A stretch of 64,000 bases of DNA, from the NCBI RefSeq assembly GCF_001648775.1, contig NZ_LVEJ01000018.1:303403-367402 (forward strand). Reading direction: 5' to 3'. Positions 8,782 to 16,810 of the stretch are shown one piece after another; within the stretch, counting starts at the first letter, position 1, and each line of letters opens with the position of its first letter. Below the pieces are notes generated by a model. It was not told the origin of the DNA. It saw only the letters and a list, made by a program, of their open reading frames with translations, and made no database searches. The DNA is from Pseudomonas fluorescens. GTDB lineage: Bacteria > Pseudomonadota > Gammaproteobacteria > Pseudomonadales > Pseudomonadaceae. A program made the translations under genes and the position numbers.

Positions 8782-9621
8782 ATGCAAACGTGCCGTCGTG
8801 CTGTAACTGTTCTGGCTCTCAGCCTCGCGCCGCTTGCGGCGTGGGCTGCGGTTCCTGTGGTCGATGACAACTCCGGTTATAACAATAGCGGGAGCAGTTA
8901 TCCGCCTGCAGGTTACGGTACGAACGGCGCCTATGCCGGGGGAGCGGCTTCGGCCCCTGCCTCGGCACAAGGCATGCTGTTCAACCAATTGCAACAGATG
9001 CAGGATCAGATATCGCGCCAGCAAGGCGTGATCGAAGAACTGCAGAATCAGGTTGCGCGCATGAAGCAGGAATCCCTGGAGCGATACCAGGATCTTGATC
9101 GGCGCATAGGATCCGGCGGTGCACCTGCCGCGACTCCTGAGAATTCTTCTGCCGGTGGCGATGCAAGTGCTGCTGCCGGTGCTGCCGCTGGCGCCGGGGC
9201 TGCTACGGCTGCCCAGGCACCTGCTGCAAGCAGCGAACCGGGTGATCCGGCCAAGGAAAAGCTGTATTACGATGCCGCTTTCGACCTGATCAAAGCCAAG
9301 GATTTCGACAAGGCCAGCCAGGCTTTTGCCGCTTTCCTGCGCAAATACCCGAACAGCCAATACGCGGGCAACGCCCAGTACTGGTTGGGCGAAGTCAATC
9401 TTGCCAAAGGCGATCTGCAAGGTGCAGGTCAGGCTTTCGCCAAGGTTTCGCAGCTGTATCCCAAGCACGCCAAAGTGCCGGATTCGCTGTACAAGCTGGC
9501 TGATGTAGAGCGCCGCCTTGGTCACACCGACAAGGTCAAAGGCATTCTGCAGCAGGTGGTGGCCCAATATCCGGGTACCTCCGCCGCTCAGTTGGCTCAA
9601 CGCGATCTGCAACGCATGTAA
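8782..9621 (+). CDS. cpoB: Cell division coordinator CpoB (YbgF)
   Basis: Periplasmic protein that coordinates Tol-Pal activity with peptidoglycan synthesis at the septum. The 279-residue precursor has a signal peptide ending near LAAWA-AVPV, a coiled-coil trimerisation segment (about residues 70-105, LQQMQDQISRQQGVIEEL), a low-complexity Ala/Gly linker, and C-terminal TPR repeats (YDAAFDLIKAKDFDKASQAF onwards). It is the last gene of the tol-pal operon and is followed by a terminator. Confidence 0.95.
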   Translation: MQTCRRAVTVLALSLAPLAAWAAVPVVDDNSGYNNSGSSYPPAGYGTNGAYAGGAASAPASAQGMLFNQLQQMQDQISRQQGVIEELQNQVARMKQESLERYQDLDRRIGSGGAPAATPENSSAGGDASAAAGAAAGAGAATAAQAPAASSEPGDPAKEKLYYDAAFDLIKAKDFDKASQAFAAFLRKYPNSQYAGNAQYWLGEVNLAKGDLQGAGQAFAKVSQLYPKHAKVPDSLYKLADVERRLGHTDKVKGILQQVVAQYPGTSAAQLAQRDLQRM

Positions 9622-9643
9622 GCAAGCTTGACCCGTTTGGAAG

Positions 9644-9669
9644 AAACCCGCGCTTGCCGCGGGTTTTTT
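9644..9669 (+). terminator. Rho-independent terminator of the tol-pal operon
   Basis: A 9-bp stem (AAACCCGCG / CGCGGGTTT) with a five-base loop runs into six Ts, 22 bases after the cpoB stop. Confidence 0.92.
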
Positions 9670-9787
9670 CGTTAGAATTCACGCCCTTTTTCTGAAACAC
9701 GCTTCTTGTGGTCTGCGCGTTGGCGGGATTACCTGAAGTGCCTGACGGAGGCGGACAGCCTGTTTAGCTGTTACGCCCGTGGCGACT

Positions 9788-10435
9788 ATGCAAGACACAT
9801 TGAGAATTACCGAAGTTTTCTACTCGTTGCAGGGGGAAACGCGGACTGCCGGGCTGCCCACTGTTTTTGTGCGCCTGACCGGTTGCCCATTGCGTTGCCA
9901 ATATTGCGACAGCGCCTATGCGTTCAGCGGCGGCATCGTCCGCACCCTCGACGACATCCTCGAGCAAGTGGCCGGATTTCGTCCGCGCTACGTCTGCGTC
10001 ACCGGCGGTGAGCCACTGGCTCAGCCGAATGCCATTCCTTTGCTTAAACAGTTGTGCGATGCCGGTTACGAGGTCTCGCTGGAAACCAGCGGCGCTCTCG
10101 ACGTCTCGGCGGTCGATCCGCGCGTGAGTCGCGTCGTCGACCTGAAAACGCCGGGTTCGAAAGAAGCCCACCGCAACCGTTACGAGAATATCGAGCTGCT
10201 GACCCGCAATGATCAGGTGAAGTTTGTCATCTGCTCGCGGGAAGACTACGACTGGGCGGTGTCCAAGCTGATCCAGTACGGTCTGGATCGACGCGCCGGC
10301 GAAGTGCTGTTTTCCCCAAGCCACCATGACCTCAATGCTCGCGATCTGGCGGACTGGGTGGTAGCGGATAACTTGCCGGTACGCCTGCAATTGCAGCTGC
10401 ATAAATATCTTTGGAACGACGAGCCGGGGCGCTGA
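9788..10435 (+). CDS. queE: 7-carboxy-7-deazaguanine synthase QueE
   Basis: Radical-SAM enzyme that converts 6-carboxytetrahydropterin to 7-carboxy-7-deazaguanine in the preQ0/queuosine pathway. The [4Fe-4S]-binding CxxxCxxC motif appears as GCPLRCQYCDSAY (about residues 28-40) and is followed by the glycine-rich VTGGEPL SAM-binding segment. Starting at the ATG (MQDTLRITEVFYSLQGE) gives 215 residues, the Pseudomonas length; a GTG three codons upstream (9779) is the alternative. queC starts one base after its stop. Confidence 0.95.
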   Translation: MQDTLRITEVFYSLQGETRTAGLPTVFVRLTGCPLRCQYCDSAYAFSGGIVRTLDDILEQVAGFRPRYVCVTGGEPLAQPNAIPLLKQLCDAGYEVSLETSGALDVSAVDPRVSRVVDLKTPGSKEAHRNRYENIELLTRNDQVKFVICSREDYDWAVSKLIQYGLDRRAGEVLFSPSHHDLNARDLADWVVADNLPVRLQLQLHKYLWNDEPGR

Positions 10436-10436
10436 G

Positions 10437-11129
10437 ATGACTGAACAACTGAATGGCACCGAAAAACGTGCGGTAATCCTGCTGTCCGGTGGTCTGGATT
10501 CGGCAACGGTCGTGGCCATGGCTCGCGCGCAAGGCTACAGCTGCTACACCATGAGTTTCGACTACGGCCAGCGCTCGCATGCCGAATTGCACGCCGCTGC
10601 ACGTGTCGCCCGCGACTTGGGCGTGGTTGAGCACAAAGTCATCGGCCTGAACCTGAATGGCATGGGCGGCTCGGCCCTGACCGACAGCAGTATCGAAATT
10701 CCGGAAGAACTCGGCGAAGGCATTCCGGTGACTTACGTGCCGGCGCGCAACACCGTGTTCCTGTCTCTGGCGTTAGGCTGGGCAGAAGTGCTCGGCGCGC
10801 GTGACATCTTTATCGGCGTCAACGCGGTGGACTACTCCGGTTATCCGGATTGCCGTCCCGAGTTCATCGAGTCGTTCGAGCGCATGGCCAATCTGGCGAC
10901 CAAGGCGGGCGTGGAAGGTAATGGCTTCCGCATTCAGGCGCCGTTGCAGAACCTGAGCAAGGCGCAGATCGTCCAGGCGGGCGTCAAGCTCGGCGTTGAT
11001 TATGGTCTCACCGTGTCCTGCTATCAGGCCGACGATGAAGGCCGTGCGTGCGGTAAATGCGACAGCTGCCGCCTGCGCGCAGAAGGCTTTGCGGCTGCTG
11101 GTGTAAGCGACCCAACAGCTTATTTTTGA
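10437..11129 (+). CDS. queC: 7-cyano-7-deazaguanine synthase QueC
   Basis: ATP-dependent conversion of 7-carboxy-7-deazaguanine to preQ0. The 230-residue protein has the PP-loop LLSGGLDSAT near residue 18 and the C-terminal zinc-binding cysteines CxxxxxxxxxCGKCDSC. It forms a two-gene unit with queE. No queD or preQ1 riboswitch is seen in the window. Confidence 0.96.
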   Translation: MTEQLNGTEKRAVILLSGGLDSATVVAMARAQGYSCYTMSFDYGQRSHAELHAAARVARDLGVVEHKVIGLNLNGMGGSALTDSSIEIPEELGEGIPVTYVPARNTVFLSLALGWAEVLGARDIFIGVNAVDYSGYPDCRPEFIESFERMANLATKAGVEGNGFRIQAPLQNLSKAQIVQAGVKLGVDYGLTVSCYQADDEGRACGKCDSCRLRAEGFAAAGVSDPTAYF

Positions 11130-11146
11130 TTATTTTCAAAAAGGTG

Positions 11147-11174
11147 TTGAATAGTCCTTAAAAATCAGTATTAT
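11147..11174 (+). promoter_or_regulatory. Sigma-70 promoter of tRNA-Lys
   Basis: TTGAAT and TATTAT hexamers are spaced by 16 bases, followed by a GC-rich discriminator. The predicted start is about ten bases ahead of the mature tRNA 5' end at 11192. Confidence 0.7.
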
Positions 11175-11191
11175 ACGCGCCACCACACAGC

Positions 11192-11267
11192 GGGTCGTTA
11201 GCTCAGTTGGTAGAGCAGTTGGCTTTTAACCAATTGGTCGTAGGTTCGAATCCCACACGACCCACCA
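11192..11267 (+). tRNA. tRNA-Lys (anticodon UUU)
   Basis: A 76-base cloverleaf with acceptor stem GGGTCGT/ACGACCC, D-loop AGCTCAGTTGGTAGAG, anticodon loop CTTTTAA (anticodon TTT), T-loop GGTTCGAATCC and an encoded CCA end. Confidence 0.98.
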
Positions 11268-11287
11268 TATTTGGCGGTTTAGAAAAT

Positions 11288-11328
11288 CCGGAAGGCCCAC
11301 GAAAGTGAGGATTTCCGGGTTTTTTTTT
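11288..11328 (+). terminator. Terminator after tRNA-Lys
   Basis: CCGGAA pairs with TTCCGG around an internal CAC-GAAA-GTG hairpin and is followed by a run of nine Ts. Confidence 0.8.
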
Positions 11329-11538
11329 GCCTGCAATTTCGCTACGCGTTATTTCAATACCCGCAGCGCTGACGCAGGTCAGAATCATCTTTTGTATCAA
11401 CGGGATATTCTGTAGCCTTGCGCAGCTTCAATGCTGTCCGTGCCTGATAATACTCACTCTCCCGGCGGTACCCTCAAGCGGTCCGGAGCCGGGTGTATAC
11501 TCGACTTTCGCGCGAACGCGCCTGCAGGTCTTGCGAAC

Positions 11539-12597
11539 ATGACGCAGATTTCCGAACGCCTTTTGGTTCAAGCCCACCTCGATGCCAAGCAGCCCAAACC
11601 GCTGACGGCTGAGGAAGAGGCTTATTACCGTTCTGCCATCGCCGCCGAGCTCAAGGCTCAGGACGCGGTGCTGGTGGCCCACTTCTATTGCGACCCGGTG
11701 ATTCAGGCTCTGGCCGAAGAAACCGGCGGTTGCGTGTCCGACTCCCTGGAGATGGCTCGCTTTGGCAACGCTCACCCAGCCAAGACGGTGGTGGTTGCCG
11801 GCGTAAAATTCATGGGCGAGACGGCGAAGATTCTCAACCCGGAAAAACGCGTGCTGATGCCGACCCTCGAAGCAACGTGCTCGCTGGATCTGGGTTGTCC
11901 GGTCGACGAGTTCTCGGCGTTCTGCGATCAGCACCCGGAACGTACGGTGGTGGTCTACGCCAACACCTCCGCTGCTGTTAAAGCGCGAGCCGACTGGGTG
12001 GTGACATCGAGTTGCGCGCTGGAAATCGTCGAAAGCCTGATGGACAACGGCGAGACCATCATCTGGGGTCCGGACAAGCACTTGGGCACTTACATTCAAC
12101 GCAAGACCGGCGCTGACATGTTGTTGTGGGACGGTGCCTGCATCGTTCACGAAGAGTTCAAGTCCAAGCAACTCGAGGACATGAAGGCGTTGTACCCGGA
12201 CGCCGCGATTCTGGTGCACCCGGAATCGCCGACGTCGGTGATCGAACTGGCGGACGCCGTCGGCTCCACCAGCCAATTGATTGCCGCTGCGCAGTCGTTG
12301 CCGAACAAGACGCTGATCGTCGCCACCGACCGTGGCATCTTCTACAAGATGCAGCAGCTGTGCCCGGACAAGGTCTTCATCGAGGCACCCACCGCCGGTA
12401 ACGGCGCCGCGTGCCGCAGTTGCGCACATTGCCCGTGGATGGCCATGAACACCCTTGAGCGCACGCTCAAGAGCTTGAAGGAAGGCGCGAACGAGATCTT
12501 TGTGGATCCGGCGTTGATTCCGCAGGCGATCCGGCCGCTCAAGCGGATGCTCGATTTCACCCAGGCCGCACGGATGAAGCTGGCCGGCAACGCCTGA
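11539..12597 (+). CDS. nadA: Quinolinate synthase NadA
   Basis: Makes quinolinate from iminoaspartate and dihydroxyacetone phosphate in NAD synthesis, using a [4Fe-4S] cluster. The 352 residues from the ATG (MTQISERLLVQAH) match the Pseudomonas family length; the frame stays open to 11431 but the extra codons look like leader. Cluster and cysteine-rich segments include EATCSLDLGCP, DGACIVH and the C-terminal CRSCAHCPW. It is monocistronic between the tRNA-Lys terminator and a REP doublet. Confidence 0.95.
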   Translation: MTQISERLLVQAHLDAKQPKPLTAEEEAYYRSAIAAELKAQDAVLVAHFYCDPVIQALAEETGGCVSDSLEMARFGNAHPAKTVVVAGVKFMGETAKILNPEKRVLMPTLEATCSLDLGCPVDEFSAFCDQHPERTVVVYANTSAAVKARADWVVTSSCALEIVESLMDNGETIIWGPDKHLGTYIQRKTGADMLLWDGACIVHEEFKSKQLEDMKALYPDAAILVHPESPTSVIELADAVGSTSQLIAAAQSLPNKTLIVATDRGIFYKMQQLCPDKVFIEAPTAGNGAACRSCAHCPWMAMNTLERTLKSLKEGANEIFVDPALIPQAIRPLKRMLDFTQAARMKLAGNA

Positions 12598-12620
12598 CAT
12601 CTAAACCCAAACACGAACCC

Positions 12621-12710
12621 TGTGGGAGCGAGCCTGCTCGCGAAAGCGGTGTATCAGTCACCATTGGAATCGACTGATACGACGCCTTCGCGAGCAAGCT
12701 CGCTCCCACA
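12621..12710. repeat. REP doublet (REPIN)
   Basis: Inverted GTGGGAGCGAG arms at both ends with about 40 variable bases between. It lies in the convergent gap between nadA and the RDD gene. Confidence 0.92.
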
Positions 12711-12731
12711 GTGGTTTTTGGGGTATGGAAA

Positions 12732-13220
12732 TTATTTGCTCTTCTTCGGGATTCGTACGACGCGCGTATCCGAATAGATGTCATGCCACGTACGCTTCTG
12801 CTTGTCGTACAGCGACCAGAAAAAACCCAGCCCCACGCACAGCCACGACGCAATCGACACCATGAAGCGCAACAGCGCCTGCCACAGGCTGATCGCCGTG
12901 CCATTGGCGTTCTGTACACGAATGCCCCACACCTGCATGCCCAGCGTCTGCCCGCCATGGGTCCAGAACTTGGCAAAGAACGCGAACAGCACCAACAGCA
13001 GCACGGTGGAGTAGAGCGGATCGCCATCGAGCTTGCCGGCATCGGTCATCACCCGCAGACGTTCTTCACCAATGATCGCTGCCTGGATCATTTTGTAAAC
13101 GAAACCGGTGACGATCAGCAGCGCGGTACACAGCAGAAAATCATAGAACATCGCTGCCAGGCGACGACCTAGGCCAACGGGAGGAAAGTCTCCTTGGGGC
13201 GTGAGCAGGTTTTTCGACAT
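12732..13220 (-). CDS. RDD family membrane protein
   Basis: A 162-residue integral membrane protein of unknown function. It carries the RDD-family N-terminal pattern (GLGRRLAAMFYDFLLCTALL, with the Arg and Asp residues of the name) and three hydrophobic segments around residues 25-50, 70-95 and 110-140, ending in a basic tail (RIPKKSK). I start it at the inner ATG (MSKNLLTPQG); an in-frame ATG six codons upstream is possible. It lies downstream of the csp gene on the same strand but behind a strong terminator. Confidence 0.85.
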   Translation of the reverse strand: MSKNLLTPQGDFPPVGLGRRLAAMFYDFLLCTALLIVTGFVYKMIQAAIIGEERLRVMTDAGKLDGDPLYSTVLLLVLFAFFAKFWTHGGQTLGMQVWGIRVQNANGTAISLWQALLRFMVSIASWLCVGLGFFWSLYDKQKRTWHDIYSDTRVVRIPKKSK

Positions 13221-13270
13221 GGCAGCCTCTGGACGCAAATGGAAGCGCCATTTTACGGATTCGCGCGCAC

Positions 13271-13305
13271 AAAAAAGCCCCTGATATCAATATCAGGGGC
13301 TTTTT
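13271..13305 (-). terminator. Terminator between csp and the RDD gene
   Basis: An 11-bp perfect stem (AGCCCCTGATA / TATCAGGGGCT) with a TCAA loop is flanked by A6 on one side and T5 on the other, so it can act in both directions. It lies 12 bases after the cold-shock gene stop. Confidence 0.92.
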
Positions 13306-13317
13306 CGTTACAGAAGA

Positions 13318-13530
13318 TTAGGCTTCTGCTTGTACTTCGTCAGCCTGCATGCCTTTCTGGCCTTGCACAGCAACGAAGGTCACTTTCTGGCCTTCTTTCA
13401 GGCTTTTGAAGCCGTTGCCCTGAATGGCGCGGAAATGCACAAACAGATCCGGACCGCTTTCTGGAGTGATAAAACCAAAACCTTTCTCGTCGTTAAACCA
13501 CTTGACGGTACCGCTCTGACGTGTGGACAT
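13318..13530 (-). CDS. Cold-shock domain protein (CspA family)
   Basis: A 70-residue single cold-shock domain, an OB-fold single-strand RNA/DNA-binding chaperone. RNP1 is KGFGFI and RNP2 is LFVHF, both intact. The Shine-Dalgarno AAAGGAA is nine bases ahead of the ATG. About 400 bases without a gene lie upstream, which fits the long leaders of csp mRNAs. Which paralogue (capA, capB, cspA) it is cannot be told from sequence alone. Confidence 0.93.
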   Translation of the reverse strand: MSTRQSGTVKWFNDEKGFGFITPESGPDLFVHFRAIQGNGFKSLKEGQKVTFVAVQGQKGMQADEVQAEA

Positions 13531-13933
13531 TTCTTATTTCCTTTGACGCAAAAATTGATGACAGCCTCTTTCTCATGAAAGAGTACTGGGGCTGGTTGCA
13601 GGAGAGTAAGAAGACGTCGAACGGGATGTAGCTAACTTGTAGGCTACTGCCCAGGTCACGATTCCAAGCTGACCCATGCAAACACAGTGGATAAACTCTA
13701 CGCCAACTACGGGAGAAAAAACAAGCCCCGCGAAGGCCCCGGTTTTCCTGCGCTTGCTGGCAGTTAGTCATTCCACTAGTGCGGCTTAGACGATTAGCTT
13801 GTTCAATTGTTTTCGAACGTTATAAGCAAAGTTCATATTCGAATCGGATGTTAGAAAATGCACTTTTTTGTGGCGATTGCGTTACACATTAGTGCACGTA
13901 TAACGCAATCGCGTTACTTATAGAAACAGTCAA
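13531..13933. other. Non-coding region between gcvT and csp
   Basis: About 400 AT-richer bases with no supported gene. On the minus strand it should hold the csp promoter and leader and the end of the gcvT transcript. A weak minus-strand hairpin (CAAGC...GCTTG, about 13721-13756, followed by six Ts) could end gcvT transcription. The nested palindrome at 13873-13916 is listed separately. Confidence 0.6.
13873..13916. repeat. Nested palindrome downstream of gcvT
   Basis: GCGATTGCGTTA (13873-13884) is perfectly inverted at 13901-13912 with a 16-base loop. The right arm is itself half of a second palindrome, TAACGC-AATC-GCGTTA (13901-13916). The two structures exclude each other. No T-run follows on either strand, so it is not an ordinary terminator. 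Confidence 0.7.
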
Positions 13934-15058
13934 TCAACCACGATAGTAGCGTTGTGGAACAAATGGCAATTTGCTTACAAGCATTTGCACCTTTTTCCCA
14001 CGCACGATGGCCCAGACCGGGGTATCGATAGAGACATAAGCACTGTCGAGGTAACCCATTGCCAACGGACCGCCCAAGGTCGGACCAAAACCGCCACTGC
14101 ACACGCTGCCGATGATGTCGCCAGTTTCGTTGACGATTTCTGCGCCTTCACGCACCGGGGTGCGTTCTTGCGGTAGCAGGCCGACGCGTTTACGTGCGAC
14201 GCCATTCTGCTGCTGGGCGAAAATGTTTTCCGCCCCCGGGAAACCACCGGCCCGTGCACCATCGGCGCGGCGTGGCTTGGACATTGCCCACAGCAGACTG
14301 GCTTCGATTGGCGTGGTCTCGGTGTTCATGTCGTGGCCGTACAGGCACAGCCCGGCTTCCAGGCGCAGCGAGTCGCGGGCACCAAGGCCAATGGCCTGGA
14401 CTTGCGGTTCGGCGAGCAGAGCGCGCGCAAGTTTTTCCGCGTCCGCGGCCGGTACCGAGATTTCGAAACCGTCTTCACCGGTGTAACCCGAACGGCTGAC
14501 AAAGCAATCCACGCCCAATAACGACACGCGGTTGAACTGCATGAAGGTCATCTTCGCGACTTCTGGGGCAAGACGTGCCAGCACCGTAACGGCCGCTGGG
14601 CCTTGCAGCGCCAACAGCGCGCGCTCTTCAAACAGCGCCGTAATGGTGCACTGATCGCCGATGTGTTGTTGCAGGTGGGCCAGGTCCTGATCCTTGCACG
14701 CGGCGTTGACCACCAGAAACAATTCGTCGTTGCCGAGGTTGGCGACCATCAGGTCATCGAGGATACCGCCGGTCTCGTTGGTGAACAGCGCGTAACGTTG
14801 CATGCCCACCGGCAGGTCGATGATGTCCACCGGCACCAGGGTTTCCAGGGCTTTGGCGGCGTTGGCGCCGGTCAGGCGAATCTGGCCCATGTGCGAGACA
14901 TCGAACAGCCCGGCCTGCTCACGGGTGTGCTGGTGTTCTTTCATCACGCCGAGCGGGTATTGCACCGGCATGTCGTAGCCGGCGAACGGCACCATGCGGG
15001 CGCCGAGTTCGAGGTGCAGAGCGTGCAGCGGGGTTTTCGACAGTTGTTCGGTGGACAT
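13934..15058 (-). CDS. gcvT: Glycine cleavage system T protein (aminomethyltransferase)
   Basis: Transfers the methylene group from aminomethylated H protein to tetrahydrofolate and releases ammonia. The 374-residue protein has the N-terminal folate-binding domain (FAGYDMPVQYPLG, then FDVSHMGQIRLTG) and the C-terminal barrel domain. It is the last gene of the minus-strand unit gcvH-gcvP-sdaA-gcvT; a repeat block (15114-15223) separates it from sdaA. The ATG has a GGAG-type Shine-Dalgarno. Confidence 0.95.
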   Translation of the reverse strand: MSTEQLSKTPLHALHLELGARMVPFAGYDMPVQYPLGVMKEHQHTREQAGLFDVSHMGQIRLTGANAAKALETLVPVDIIDLPVGMQRYALFTNETGGILDDLMVANLGNDELFLVVNAACKDQDLAHLQQHIGDQCTITALFEERALLALQGPAAVTVLARLAPEVAKMTFMQFNRVSLLGVDCFVSRSGYTGEDGFEISVPAADAEKLARALLAEPQVQAIGLGARDSLRLEAGLCLYGHDMNTETTPIEASLLWAMSKPRRADGARAGGFPGAENIFAQQQNGVARKRVGLLPQERTPVREGAEIVNETGDIIGSVCSGGFGPTLGGPLAMGYLDSAYVSIDTPVWAIVRGKKVQMLVSKLPFVPQRYYRG

Positions 15059-15113
15059 GCGTGGCTCCTTGAAAATTTGGGTTTGAGGTAAAGGGCAAGA
15101 TTGAGATCAAGAT

Positions 15114-15223
15114 CAAAAGCCCCTCACCCCAGCCCTCTCCCGGAGGGAGAGGGAGTTAGTTACGTTGCTCTCCCGGAGGGAGAGGGGGCTAAATGCGATG
15201 TCTCCCTGAGGGAGGCGGAGTTA
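15114..15223. repeat. CCCTCACCC-type repeat, short form
   Basis: Begins AAAAGCCCCTCACCCCAGCC and contains the CTCTCCCGGAGGGAGAGGG hairpin twice, then a decayed third copy. It is a shortened member of the second dispersed repeat family also found at 22051, 30341, 46719, 55141 and 62246. Confidence 0.75.
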
Positions 15224-15231
15224 ATTAAGGC

Positions 15232-16608
<1,377 letters not shown>

Positions 16609-16668
16609 GAGTGGTTCTCCGGTTTCTTGTTATAGGAATTGGCGAAACATCAGGCTGGTTACATCCCC

Positions 16669-16758
16669 TGTGGGAGCGAGCTTGCTCGCGAAGGCGGAGT
16701 GTCAGTCACCATCAATGCTGGCTGACCTAGCGCTTTCGCGAGCAAGCTCGCTCCCACA
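16669..16758. repeat. REP doublet (REPIN)
   Basis: Inverted GTGGGAGCGAGCTTGCTCGCGAA arms around a short variable core, inside the gcv operon between gcvP and sdaA. Confidence 0.9.
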
Positions 16759-16810
16759 GTGTTTTGTGGTGTTCTGGAGTAAGGGGCAGGTAAACCCGCC
16801 CCTCATTCAA

